Below, piece after piece: positions 24,990-33,699 of a stretch of DNA of 57,147 nucleotides. The stretch comes from an uncultured Parabacteroides sp. GTDB lineage: Bacteria; Bacteroidota; Bacteroidia; Bacteroidales; Tannerellaceae. How positions within the stretch are numbered: the stretch's first letter is position 1; every line of letters begins with the position of its first letter. Under the pieces are notes generated by a model that did no database searches, was not told where the DNA came from, and was given only the letters and a program-made list of their open reading frames with translations. Position numbers and translations under genes: made by a program. The stretch covers positions 1 to 57,147 of the forward strand of contig UQLN01000030.1 of NCBI GenBank assembly GCA_900541965.1, written 5' to 3'.

Positions 24990-27900
24990 TTATTTATATT
25001 CCTGCCAGCTCTTTATCTGTATATCATCCATACCCAGCGTGCAGAAGGCTTCGATGAAGGCACTTGCCAGACGGGCATTGGTGATAAGAGGGACATTCAG
25101 GTCGATAGCGGCACGGCGGATTTTATATCCGTTGTTCAGCTCTCCGGCTGAAAGGTCACGCGGAATGTTTACAACCATGTCTATCTTCTTTTCATGGAGC
25201 AAGGTCAGCGCCTGAGGTTCTTTGCCCTCTTCACTCGGCCAGTAGACCTGCTCGTTCGGAATGCCGTTTTCTTCGAGGAAACGATGCGTGCCTCCGGTTG
25301 CATACAAGGTGTATCCCTTATTTGCCAGCATCTTGGCTGCATCCAGCATGGCTACTTTCTGCTTCGGTGTTCCGGTAGAGAGCAAGACGGTCTTTTTCGG
25401 GATACGAAGCCCTACGGACAGCATACTTTTCAGAATGGCTTCGGAGAGGTCGTCGCCGATGCAGCCCACCTCACCGGTAGATGCCATATCCACACCCAGC
25501 ACCGGGTCTGCCTTTTGCAGGCGGTTGAAGGAGAACTGGGAGGCTTTGATACCTACATAATCCAGGTCGAACTCGTTCTTAGCAGGTTTCTCTACCGGCA
25601 AGCCCAGCATGATGCGGGTGGCAAGTTCGATAAAGTTTATCTTCAATACCTTGCTGACGAACGGGAAAGAACGGCTGGCACGGAGGTTACACTCGATTAC
25701 CTTGATTTCATTCCCCTTGGCAAGATACTGGATATTGAACGGACCGGAGATATTCAGTTCCTTCGCAATCTGCTTGCTGATACGTTTGATGCGGCGTACG
25801 GTTTCCACATACAGCTTCTGAGCCGGGAACTGGATAGTGGCATCACCGGAGTGCACGCCGGCAAACTCGATATGTTCGCTGATGGCATACATCACAATCT
25901 CGCCTTTATCGGCTACGGCATCCATTTCCACCTCTTTGGCATGTTCGATAAACTGGCTGACTACCACCGGATGTTTCTTGCTTACATTGGCGGCAAGTTG
26001 CAGGAAGCGTTCCAGTTCCTCCCGGTTGGAGCAGACATTCATTGCCGCCCCGCTCAGCACATAACTCGGGCGTACCAGAACCGGGAAACCTACCTCTTCT
26101 ACAAACCGGTTGATGTCGTCCATGGAAGAAAGTTCCTTCCAGCGCGGCTGGTCTACCCCGATGCGGTCGAGCATGGCGGAGAACTTCTCGCGGTCTTCCG
26201 CATTATCGATACTCTTGGCGGATGTACCGAGGATATTGACATGCTGTTCATCCAGACGCATCGCAAGGTTATTCGGAATCTGTCCGCCGGTAGAGACAAT
26301 CACGCCGTGCGGGTTCTCCAGTTCGAGAATATCCATCACGCGTTCGAACGTCAACTCGTCGAAGTACAGGCGGTCGCACATATCATAGTCGGTGGAGACA
26401 GTCTCCGGGTTGTAGTTAATCATCACCGAACGCCAGCCTTCCTTCCGGATGGTTTCGAGTGCCTGCACACCACACCAGTCAAATTCCACTGAACTACCGA
26501 TACGGTAGGCCCCGGAACCGAGCACTACGACAGAGCGATGGTCGTTTTCGTATTCAATATCATTTTCCGTACCGCTGTAAGTCAGGTACAGGTAGTTTGT
26601 CTGTGCCGGATATTCGGCGGCAAGGGTATCTATCTGTTTCACCACCGGAAGGATGCCATGCTCCTTACGGAACTGGCGAACGAGCATCATCCCTTTTTCT
26701 ATCTCTTCATCCAGACCGAGGGCACGGGCTATCTGGAAATCAGAAAAGCCAAGTTGCTTTGCTTTACGCAACAGGGTGACAGGTGACAATTGACAATTGA
26801 CAGTTGACAGTTGACAGGTGACAGGTGACAGGTGTTCTTTATATTCTTTTTTAACTATCAACTGTCCACTGTCAACTGTCAACTGTCCACTGTCAACTGT
26901 CAACTGCCTCAGTTCTTTGGACGTTTGCATGATTCCGTACAGTTTTTGAAGGAACCAGCGGTCTATCTTGGTCAGCTCGTGTATCTGGTCTACCGTATAA
27001 CCGGCACGGAATGCTTTGGAGATAACGAAAATACGACGGTCTGTCGGTTCGTGCAGCGCTTTGTCTATATCGGATATAACCAGTTCTTTATTTTCTACGA
27101 AGCCGTGCATGCCCTGCCCTATCATGCGAAGCCCCTTCTGGATGGCTTCTTCAAAGGTACGTCCGATAGCCATTACCTCGCCAACGGACTTCATGCTGCT
27201 GCCTAACTCACGGGCCACGCCGTGGAACTTACCTAAATCCCAGCGGGGGATTTTACATACCACATAGTCGAGAGCCGGCTCAAAGAAAGCACTGGTCGTA
27301 CGGGTTACCGAGTTCTTCAAATCGAAAAGACCGTATCCCAATCCCAGTTTTGCTGCCACAAAAGCCAACGGATAACCGGTTGCCTTGGATGCCAGAGCAG
27401 ACGAGCGGCTGAGGCGGGCATTGACTTCAATCACACGGTAGTCTTCCGATTCCGGGTCGTAGGCATACTGTACGTTACATTCGCCTACAATACCGATATG
27501 GCGGATGATACGGATAGCAAGCTCACGTAATTTATGATAATCCGTATTACTTAAGGTTTGCGAAGGAGCAATTACGATACTTTCACCGGTATGGATACCC
27601 AGCGGGTCGAAGTTCTCCATGTTACAAACGGTGATACAGTTGTCGAAACGGTCGCGGACCACTTCGTATTCCACTTCCTTCCATCCCTTCAGACTCTTTT
27701 CCACCAGTACCTGGGGAGAGAAAGAGAATGCCTTTTCCACCAGGACATCCAGTTCTTCTTCATTATCGCAGAAACCGGAACCCAGACCTCCTAAGGCATA
27801 AGCAGCTCGGACAATAACCGGATAACCCAATTCAGCAGCAGCACGGCGGGCATCGGCTGCATTCTCCACGGCTTCGCTCTTGATTGTCTTTACCTCGATT

Positions 27901-28307
27901 TCATCCAGTTTGCGGACAAACAATTCGCGGTCTTCCGTATCCATGATAGCCTGTACCGGAGTACCCAATACACGCACATTATATTTTTCCAGTACGCCGC
28001 TCTGGTATAAAGCGACTCCGCAGTTCAGTGCTGTCTGGCCGCCGAACGCCAGCAAAATGCCTTCGGGGCGTTCTTTTGCGATGACCTTTTCCACAAAGAA
28101 AGGAGTAACGGGCAGGAAATAAACCGTGTCCGCAACTCCCTCCGAAGTTTGTACCGTTGCAATATTCGGATTGATAAGCACCGTTTGGATGCCTTCTTCC
28201 TTGATTGCCTTTAATGCCTGGCTGCCTGAATAATCGAATTCGCCGGCTTCGCCAATCTTCAGAGCGCCGGAACCAAGTATCAGGACTTTCTTTATATCTT
28301 CTTTCAT
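24990..28307 (-). CDS. carB: carbamoyl-phosphate synthase large subunit with in-frame repeat insertion
   Basis: Makes carbamoyl phosphate from bicarbonate, ATP and ammonia supplied by CarA, for pyrimidines and arginine. It has two ATP-grasp halves (KVLILGSGALKIGEAGEFDYSG; VVLGSGAYRIGSSVEFDWCG), an oligomerization domain between them and a C-terminal MGS-like allosteric domain (LYATGGTHRFLEENG). I choose the ATG at 28307 (MKEDIKKV); an in-frame ATG nine codons upstream is less likely. The protein is 1105 residues, about 30 longer than usual, because residues about 468-511, in the oligomerization domain, come from a palindromic repeat element. The flanking motifs are intact. Confidence 0.96.
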   Translation of the reverse strand: MKEDIKKVLILGSGALKIGEAGEFDYSGSQALKAIKEEGIQTVLINPNIATVQTSEGVADTVYFLPVTPFFVEKVIAKERPEGILLAFGGQTALNCGVALYQSGVLEKYNVRVLGTPVQAIMDTEDRELFVRKLDEIEVKTIKSEAVENAADARRAAAELGYPVIVRAAYALGGLGSGFCDNEEELDVLVEKAFSFSPQVLVEKSLKGWKEVEYEVVRDRFDNCITVCNMENFDPLGIHTGESIVIAPSQTLSNTDYHKLRELAIRIIRHIGIVGECNVQYAYDPESEDYRVIEVNARLSRSSALASKATGYPLAFVAAKLGLGYGLFDLKNSVTRTTSAFFEPALDYVVCKIPRWDLGKFHGVARELGSSMKSVGEVMAIGRTFEEAIQKGLRMIGQGMHGFVENKELVISDIDKALHEPTDRRIFVISKAFRAGYTVDQIHELTKIDRWFLQKLYGIMQTSKELRQLTVDSGQLTVDSGQLIVKKEYKEHLSPVTCQLSTVNCQLSPVTLLRKAKQLGFSDFQIARALGLDEEIEKGMMLVRQFRKEHGILPVVKQIDTLAAEYPAQTNYLYLTYSGTENDIEYENDHRSVVVLGSGAYRIGSSVEFDWCGVQALETIRKEGWRSVMINYNPETVSTDYDMCDRLYFDELTFERVMDILELENPHGVIVSTGGQIPNNLAMRLDEQHVNILGTSAKSIDNAEDREKFSAMLDRIGVDQPRWKELSSMDDINRFVEEVGFPVLVRPSYVLSGAAMNVCSNREELERFLQLAANVSKKHPVVVSQFIEHAKEVEMDAVADKGEIVMYAISEHIEFAGVHSGDATIQFPAQKLYVETVRRIKRISKQIAKELNISGPFNIQYLAKGNEIKVIECNLRASRSFPFVSKVLKINFIELATRIMLGLPVEKPAKNEFDLDYVGIKASQFSFNRLQKADPVLGVDMASTGEVGCIGDDLSEAILKSMLSVGLRIPKKTVLLSTGTPKQKVAMLDAAKMLANKGYTLYATGGTHRFLEENGIPNEQVYWPSEEGKEPQALTLLHEKKIDMVVNIPRDLSAGELNNGYKIRRAAIDLNVPLITNARLASAFIEAFCTLGMDDIQIKSWQEYK
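26775..26906. repeat. 7-bp-unit palindromic element inside carB
   Basis: Plus-strand arm one (26775-26833) has TTGACAG/GTGACAG units, a 19-nt A/T-rich spacer follows, and arm two (26853-26906) has CTGTCAA/CTGTCCA units. On the coding strand arm two comes first: two exact 21-nt repeats encode QLTVDSG twice. Every third unit carries GGACAGT where TGACAGT would give an in-frame stop. The other arm encodes LSPVTCQLSTVNCQLSPVT. The whole element is 132 nt, 44 codons, and keeps the frame. Confidence 0.92.
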
Positions 28308-28341
28308 GTTTGCTTCTTTTTTAATGGCTTCCAACCCTGTA

Positions 28342-29484
28342 TCATAATAACTCTACAAATTTATCAAAGATAAACTCCGTATCCGTAGGCCCGCTGCATG
28401 CTTCGGGATGGAACTGGGAAGAGAAGAATGGTTTCGTTTTATGCTTAATACCTTCGTTCGTACCATCGTTCATGTTTACAAAAAGCGGTTCCCATTCGGC
28501 ACCCAAAGTATCATTGTCTACGGCATAACCGTGGTTCTGGGAGGTAATGAAACATTTTTCCGTTCCTACCATACGAACCGGCTGGTTATGGCTGCGATGA
28601 CCGTATTTTAATTTATAGATGGAAGCCCCTCCTGCTTTACCGAGCAATTGGTTCCCCATACAGATTCCGCAGATGGGTTTGTCTCCGCCAAGTGCCTTAC
28701 GAATGTTCTGAACGGCGGCATCGCAGGTATCCGGGTCGCCGGGTCCATTGCTGATGAAAAGCCCGTCGTATTCCAAACCGTTGAAATCATAATTCCAGGG
28801 GACACGTATCACGGCTACATTCCGCTTCAACAGGTTACGGATAATGTTATGTTTAACTCCGCAATCTACCAGGATAACCCGTTTCAATTGAGGGTTGAGA
28901 GTCGACATTTGAGAATTGTTGAAGTATGCTACCGGGAAAGATTCGCTGGTACCGTCGGGCTGATAGCAGATAATCTCTTTACAGGACACTTTATCCACAT
29001 AATTGATGTCGCCGTAATTGGGAGCCGAGAACTGCAAATCCCCATCTCCAATGACAATCCGTCCCATCATAACCCCATGTTCACGCAATTTCTTTGTCAA
29101 TGCACGGGTATCGATACCGTAAATTCCGGGTATTTGTTCTTTCTTTAACCAGTCGCCCAGACTTTCCTCCGCATTCCAGTGGCTGTATTCATGACTGTAA
29201 TCACTCACAATAATGGCGTCTGCATGTATCTTCTCGCTTTCCATAAAAGTGGAGATACCATTCTTTTCAAAAGTACGGGGAGGTACTCCATAGTTTCCTA
29301 CCAAAGGATAAGTCAAAACCATTAGCTGACCGGCATAAGAAGGGTCGGTCAAACTCTCCGGATAACCGGTCATCGCGGTGTTGAACACGACTTCGCCGGT
29401 TACATCTTTTTCATAGCCAAAAGAAAGGCCACGAAAACAAGTACCGTCATCCAGAACTAATGTTGCTGTTTTTTCTATCTGCAT
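28342..29484 (-). CDS. carA: carbamoyl-phosphate synthase small subunit
   Basis: A 380-residue glutaminase subunit that feeds ammonia to CarB. The N-terminal CPSase small-chain domain (GYPESLTDPSYAGQ) is followed by the class I amidotransferase with nucleophile Cys in GICMGNQLLG and the His/Glu of SSQFHPEA. In most homologues the elbow reads CLGHQ, here CMGNQ. The start at 29484 (MQIEKTATLVLDDG) fits the family. An upstream ATG would add 24 residues read from a repeat arm. The gap to carB is 34 nt. Confidence 0.95.
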   Translation of the reverse strand: MQIEKTATLVLDDGTCFRGLSFGYEKDVTGEVVFNTAMTGYPESLTDPSYAGQLMVLTYPLVGNYGVPPRTFEKNGISTFMESEKIHADAIIVSDYSHEYSHWNAEESLGDWLKKEQIPGIYGIDTRALTKKLREHGVMMGRIVIGDGDLQFSAPNYGDINYVDKVSCKEIICYQPDGTSESFPVAYFNNSQMSTLNPQLKRVILVDCGVKHNIIRNLLKRNVAVIRVPWNYDFNGLEYDGLFISNGPGDPDTCDAAVQNIRKALGGDKPICGICMGNQLLGKAGGASIYKLKYGHRSHNQPVRMVGTEKCFITSQNHGYAVDNDTLGAEWEPLFVNMNDGTNEGIKHKTKPFFSSQFHPEACSGPTDTEFIFDKFVELL

Positions 29485-29494
29485 AATTTTAAAA

Positions 29495-29580
29495 GTTGAC
29501 AGTTGACAAGTGACAGTTGACAAGTGGCAGCCGGTAGTCACAAACCTAACTGTCACTTGTCAACTGTCAACTGTCAACTG
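29495..29580. repeat. 7-bp-unit palindromic element between purF-like gene and carA
   Basis: Arm one (29495-29530) has TTGACAG/GTGACAG units and arm two (29549-29580) CTGTCAA units, with an 18-nt spacer. It fills the gap between the two genes, and the last two codons of the upstream gene (AGT TGA, minus strand 29579-29574) lie within arm two. So the element provides the stop codon of the purF-like gene. Unlike the coding copies its TTGACAG units are mostly unmodified. Confidence 0.9.
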
Positions 29581-31469
29581 ATTAAATATTCTTCTTCCAT
29601 ATAATTAATGAACGCATTGTTCACCATGCGCGCACCGCCTGGTGTAGGATAATCGCCGGAAAAATACCAGTCGCCGGGATGATTCGGACAAGAAGCATGT
29701 AAGCCTTCGAGTGTCTGATAAACGATTTCCACTTCCGCCTTCGTTCCGGGAGGGGTAAGCAACTGGACCATTTTGGCTGAGATTTCCTCATCGGTAAACG
29801 GTGCATAAATCTCTTTTACATAGTTCACAATCATTCCGTCCTTTTGCATCTGCTGTAACTTTGCTTTCCGGTAGGCTTCCAGGATTATTTCATCCTGCCC
29901 TCTCTCTTCCAGCAAAGCAACTGCGGCTTTGAACGCTATAAATTCATTCATCCTGGACATATCGATACCGTAATAGTCCGGATAACGAACCTGCGGAGAA
30001 GAAGACACTATCACAATCTTCTTCGGGTGCAAACGGTCCAGAATACCGATAATACTCTGTCGCAAAGTGGTTCCACGCACGATGCTGTCATCTATCACCA
30101 CCAGATTATCCTCGAAAGGAACAATACTGCCATAGGTAATATCATATACATGCGCCGCCAAATCATTGCGGCTGTTCCCTTCGGCGATAAAGGTACGCAA
30201 TTTTATATCTTTTATAGCAACTTTCTCACAACGAACCCGCATGGAAAGTATTTGTTCCAGATCTTCTTCTTTAATTAAATGGTTGCGGTCGGCTATCCAC
30301 TCTTTCTTTAACTTGTTCAGATATTCGTTCAGCCCTTCCTGCATGCCGAAATAAGCGACTTCCGCCGTATTCGGAATAAAGGAGAAAACGGTATGGTTCA
30401 AATCATTGTCAACAGCTTTCAGGATGGCCGGCACCAGATTTTTACCTAAACATTTACGTTCTTTATAAATATCCACATCACTGCCACGGGAGAAATAGAT
30501 ACGTTCGAAAGAGCAGGCTTTGTTTTCTTTCGGCTCCACGATTTGCGAGGTTCGGAATTCGCCGGCCTTGCTAATCAGGACAGCCTGCCCGGGTTTCAGC
30601 TCCTTAATATCCTCAGCCTGTACATTCATTGCTGTTTGTATAACCGGACGCTCGGAAGCAAGAACAACTATCTCGTCGTCCGCATAATAAAAGGCTGGGC
30701 GGATACCCCATGGGTCGCGCACGCTGAACATTTCACCGCTACCGGTCTGGCCGCAGATTACATATCCTCCATCCCATTGCGGGGCACAACGTTTCAACAT
30801 GTTCGACAAATCTACATTTGATTCGATTGCATGGGTAATCTCCATACCTCTCAGGCCTTCGCCCTCAAACTTCTGGTACAGACGTTCGATTTCCCGGTCC
30901 AAACGGTGCCCGATTTGTTCCAGCATGATAAAAGTATCTGCATAAGCACGCGGATGCTGCCCAATGGCCGTTATCTCATCAAAAATATCTTGTACGTTAG
31001 TTAAATTGAAATTACCGCATAATGCCAGGTTCTTGGCTCTCCAGTTGTTGCGGCGTAAAAAAGGATGGACATAGGAAATACCGGATTTCCCGGTTGTACT
31101 GTAACGCAGGTGGCCCATATAAAGCTCTCCTGCAAAAGGAAGGTTCGTTTTAGCGTAAATGGGATCATTTAATTTACCGGGCGGACAGTCTTTGTAATGA
31201 TTATGAACGGCTGCAAATATATCGGTAATCGCTCCTGTCCCTAAGGCCCTTTCCCGAAACATATATTCTTCACCGGGGCTTGCTTCCAACTTCACGCAGG
31301 CTAAACCGGCTCCTTCCTGACCGCGGTTATGCTGCTTTTCCATCAGCAAATAGAGTTTGTTGAGGCCATACATCCAGGTACCATACTTCTGATGATAATA
31401 CTCTAAAGGTTTCAGTAACCGGACCATGGCGACTCCACACTCATGTTTAAGTACTTCCATTTGGTTCAA
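29574..31469 (-). CDS. long PurF-type amidophosphoribosyltransferase-like protein
   Basis: A 631-residue protein with an N-terminal class II glutamine amidotransferase domain and a phosphoribosyltransferase domain. The likely nucleophile is C11 in KHECGVAM, exposed after removal of a short propeptide as in PurF. QHNRGQEGAG and GHLRYSTTGKSG are glutamine-site motifs, and VVIDDSIVRGTT (about 455-466) is the PRPP loop. It is about 125 residues longer than classical PurF, the excess lying mostly in the C-terminal third. It is the first gene of a unit with carA and carB. It may be the purine enzyme or a paralogue that makes phosphoribosylamine under pyrimidine control. Confidence 0.85.
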   Translation of the reverse strand: MNQMEVLKHECGVAMVRLLKPLEYYHQKYGTWMYGLNKLYLLMEKQHNRGQEGAGLACVKLEASPGEEYMFRERALGTGAITDIFAAVHNHYKDCPPGKLNDPIYAKTNLPFAGELYMGHLRYSTTGKSGISYVHPFLRRNNWRAKNLALCGNFNLTNVQDIFDEITAIGQHPRAYADTFIMLEQIGHRLDREIERLYQKFEGEGLRGMEITHAIESNVDLSNMLKRCAPQWDGGYVICGQTGSGEMFSVRDPWGIRPAFYYADDEIVVLASERPVIQTAMNVQAEDIKELKPGQAVLISKAGEFRTSQIVEPKENKACSFERIYFSRGSDVDIYKERKCLGKNLVPAILKAVDNDLNHTVFSFIPNTAEVAYFGMQEGLNEYLNKLKKEWIADRNHLIKEEDLEQILSMRVRCEKVAIKDIKLRTFIAEGNSRNDLAAHVYDITYGSIVPFEDNLVVIDDSIVRGTTLRQSIIGILDRLHPKKIVIVSSSPQVRYPDYYGIDMSRMNEFIAFKAAVALLEERGQDEIILEAYRKAKLQQMQKDGMIVNYVKEIYAPFTDEEISAKMVQLLTPPGTKAEVEIVYQTLEGLHASCPNHPGDWYFSGDYPTPGGARMVNNAFINYMEEEYLIS

Positions 31470-31885
31470 TCTTGTTTATTCTGGTTGCAAAGATACTTAC
31501 AATATATTACATATTGCTCATGTAAACAAAAAGATATTTGACACATTAATAGAAATAATGATTTTATCCGGCATTTAGTTAATTTATTTTATAAAATAAT
31601 ACTTTTTAGACACAATAACAAATACATAGAAAAAAGGCTTTGTTATCTATTAATTTATAAGAAGAAAGAACCTGTTAAATAAATAATTTACAAAACACCC
31701 GAAAAATCCTTGCATCATCCTGCACCATCCCATTCCTGAAATCCGTATGATTATCATACCCAATCACGGGAATCACATGCAATTCTTTTGCCAGACAAAG
31801 CTTTTCCTTCCTAAACTTTTTCAGTGTAAGGCTTACTTTAATTTTGAATAAATACATATATTTGTTTCAAATTAAATTTTGTATT
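31470..31885. other. divergent promoter region purF-like / histidine-kinase-like gene
   Basis: A 416-nt, A/T-rich gap. It holds a minus-strand -7 box TATCTTTG at 31495-31488 for the purF-like gene and a plus-strand TATATTTG at 31857-31864 for the kinase-like gene. A perfect 15-bp palindrome, GTATGATTATCATAC, lies at 31745-31759 and could be an operator. No convincing gene is present. Confidence 0.55.
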
Positions 31886-33430
31886 ATGAAAATCAGGTAT
31901 TACATCCTCATGGTTGTTGTTTGCTTCTGTACCACCCTCCAGGCTCAAAGCAGGGCAAACGAATTGATGAAACAGGCACAAAGTAGTCTTGAAACAAAAG
32001 ATTATACAAAGGCCCGTTATCTTTTTATTCAGGCTTACAAAGCGTTTGCCAATAAAGGTGAATATGCACAAGCCATCGAATGCGGAACCAAAGCAAGCTC
32101 ACTTTATTACCGCGAGAATTATTATAAAGAGGCATTCGACCTATGCCGGCAAATGAACCAGTTCCTTTTCGATGAAGAGCAGAAAGCACAAAAGACATTC
32201 TATGATCAGCGCTTCGCCATTACCAAAGAGCGCCTGCAAATGTATATACAGCTCAAAAACATGGCACAAGCCCAAAACCAGCTTAACGAACTGGATAATT
32301 TAGCCAAACAATCCGGCAACAATCAACTATCCGACGATTTATTATATACCCAGGCAAGTTTCTATTATACGTTCGGACAAAATGAACAGGGAGACAGCTA
32401 TTTCCAGAAATTGACCAATCAGCACAAGGAAAAGAAAGAATATGATAAAGTAAGCGAATGCTATAAAAACCTGATAGCAATCGCCCGAAAAGCCAACAAC
32501 GCTCCCCTGATGGAACGCACATACGAAAAATATATTGTCTGGACCGATTCAGTCAAAGCCCTCACGGCACAAGACAAGCTGGGAGCCTTGCAACTGAAAT
32601 ACGACGACAGCCTGCAAACCATTCAGGATAAAGACAACACGCTTGCCGGCAAACAATACATGATAATCGGATTATGTACTTTTGCCGCAATTCTTATTGC
32701 CGCCTTACTTTTCATCATATTCATTTTATTGCGCTTTATCATCCTCAATAAGAAATTAAAAAAAATCATCCAGACCACCAATGAGCATAATGAACAACAA
32801 ACCAAGTTCATCCAAAATATTTCCGCTCAGATGGAACCGACCCTGGATAAACTGAATATTTCCGTCCAGGAACTGGGAACTGCCGCTCCGGAGCAGGCTA
32901 AAGCAATCAAAGTACGGATAGATGCCCTGAAACAATTCAGTGAAAACATCCAGGAACTTTCCGAACTGGAAAATTCTTTGCTGGAAACTTACGAAAAGCA
33001 GTCCTTTAATGTAAGTAACTTTTGCAAAGACATCATGGACAAAATTAAAGAGGATGTTCAGCCGGAAGTTGAAACAATCGTAGATGCTCCTTCCCTGGAG
33101 ATAAAAACAAATCCGGAGCAACTGGAAAGAATATTGTTACATCTGCTGAAAAATGCCGCATTATATACTTCTACCGGTAAAATAAGATTGGTATTCAAGA
33201 AAAAAGGAGCTCATTTATGCCAGTTCATCATATCCGACAGCGGCCCCGGTATTCCTGAAGAACAAAAAGAAAACATATTCAAACCTTTCCGGGAAATTAA
33301 AGACCTGGCTGAAGGCGACGGACTCGGCCTGCCTATCTGTTCCCTGATCGCAAATAAAATAAACGGCAACCTCTCCATCGATATGGAATATAATAAAGGA
33401 TGCCGTTTCACTTTGGCATTACAGGTATAA
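31886..33430 (+). CDS. membrane histidine-kinase-like protein with TPR-type sensor and no phosphoacceptor His
   Basis: A 514-residue protein. A signal peptide (to about residue 20, TTLQAQ) leads a helical, TPR-like periplasmic region (about 22-250), then one transmembrane segment (about 263-290, MIIGLCTFAAILIAALLFII) and a cytoplasmic kinase region. The ATPase motifs are intact: LLKNAALYTSTG (N box), DSGPGIP (G1), IFKPF (F box) and GDGLGLP (G2). The dimerization helix reads KFIQNISAQMEPTLDKL, where families normally have NISHE.RTPL, so A314 occupies the His position. It may be a phosphatase-only, ATP-sensing or scaffold protein, or phosphorylate elsewhere. No response regulator gene is adjacent. 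I choose the ATG at 31886 because the signal peptide begins there. Confidence 0.85.
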   Translation: MKIRYYILMVVVCFCTTLQAQSRANELMKQAQSSLETKDYTKARYLFIQAYKAFANKGEYAQAIECGTKASSLYYRENYYKEAFDLCRQMNQFLFDEEQKAQKTFYDQRFAITKERLQMYIQLKNMAQAQNQLNELDNLAKQSGNNQLSDDLLYTQASFYYTFGQNEQGDSYFQKLTNQHKEKKEYDKVSECYKNLIAIARKANNAPLMERTYEKYIVWTDSVKALTAQDKLGALQLKYDDSLQTIQDKDNTLAGKQYMIIGLCTFAAILIAALLFIIFILLRFIILNKKLKKIIQTTNEHNEQQTKFIQNISAQMEPTLDKLNISVQELGTAAPEQAKAIKVRIDALKQFSENIQELSELENSLLETYEKQSFNVSNFCKDIMDKIKEDVQPEVETIVDAPSLEIKTNPEQLERILLHLLKNAALYTSTGKIRLVFKKKGAHLCQFIISDSGPGIPEEQKENIFKPFREIKDLAEGDGLGLPICSLIANKINGNLSIDMEYNKGCRFTLALQV

Positions 33431-33446
33431 GGGATAAAAAACTACA

Positions 33447-33507
33447 AAATAAGAAAGCCTGACAGTTATGAAGATATCCTCAAAAACTGTCAGGCTTTCT
33501 TATTTTT
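33447..33507 (+). terminator. terminator of the histidine-kinase-like gene
   Basis: AAAATAAGAAAGCCTGACAG (from 33447) pairs with CTGTCAGGCTTTCTTATTTT (to about 33506), a 20-bp perfect stem with an 18-19 nt loop, flanked by A and T runs. It starts 17 nt after the stop. Confidence 0.9.
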
Positions 33508-33526
33508 GCCAATAGCCGTTTTCTAA

Positions 33527-33600
33527 ATCCATAATTATGATTTGTCCGAATCATAGTTATGATTTCGGAAAAACATAACTATGATTCAGGAAAGCCATAA
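33527..33600. repeat. 22-bp-period array with CATAnnTATG cores
   Basis: Cores centred at 33534.5, 33556.5 and 33578.5 (ATCCATAATTATGATT, AATCATAGTTATGATT, AAACATAACTATGATT) are exactly 22 bp apart, and a truncated fourth CATAA starts at 33596, again 22 bp on. Core 3 is nearly the reverse complement of core 2, and core 1 is nearly self-complementary. The array lies between two terminators of convergent transcription units. Confidence 0.82.
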
Positions 33601-33641
33601 AAAATATCCAGTCCTCCTGTAATCACTACGGTGGACTGGAT
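33597..33641 (-). terminator. terminator of the susCD unit
   Basis: ATCCAGTCC (33606-33614) and GGACTGGAT (33633-33641) form a 9-bp stem. The minus strand then continues ATTTTTTAT, a good T-tract. It lies about 60 nt beyond the susD stop. Confidence 0.8.
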
Positions 33642-33699
33642 GAATTTGACAAAAATCTCTTTCAATATTAATTATGCCAAATGTTTTTATTTCATTTTT

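Noticed and set aside
25194..26492. A 432-codon plus-strand open frame.
   Set aside because: It is antisense to carB and shows no domain or signal; carB motifs explain the region fully.
26775..26906. Possible CRISPR array or phase-variable tandem repeat.
   Set aside because: The 7-bp units have no unique spacers and face each other as two arms; the in-frame coding constraint fits an inserted palindromic element better.
31675..31857. A 60-codon minus-strand frame upstream of the histidine-kinase-like gene.
   Set aside because: It overlaps the kinase gene's promoter, has no homology I recognise and shows no promoter of its own; it could be a gene remnant, but there is no support.
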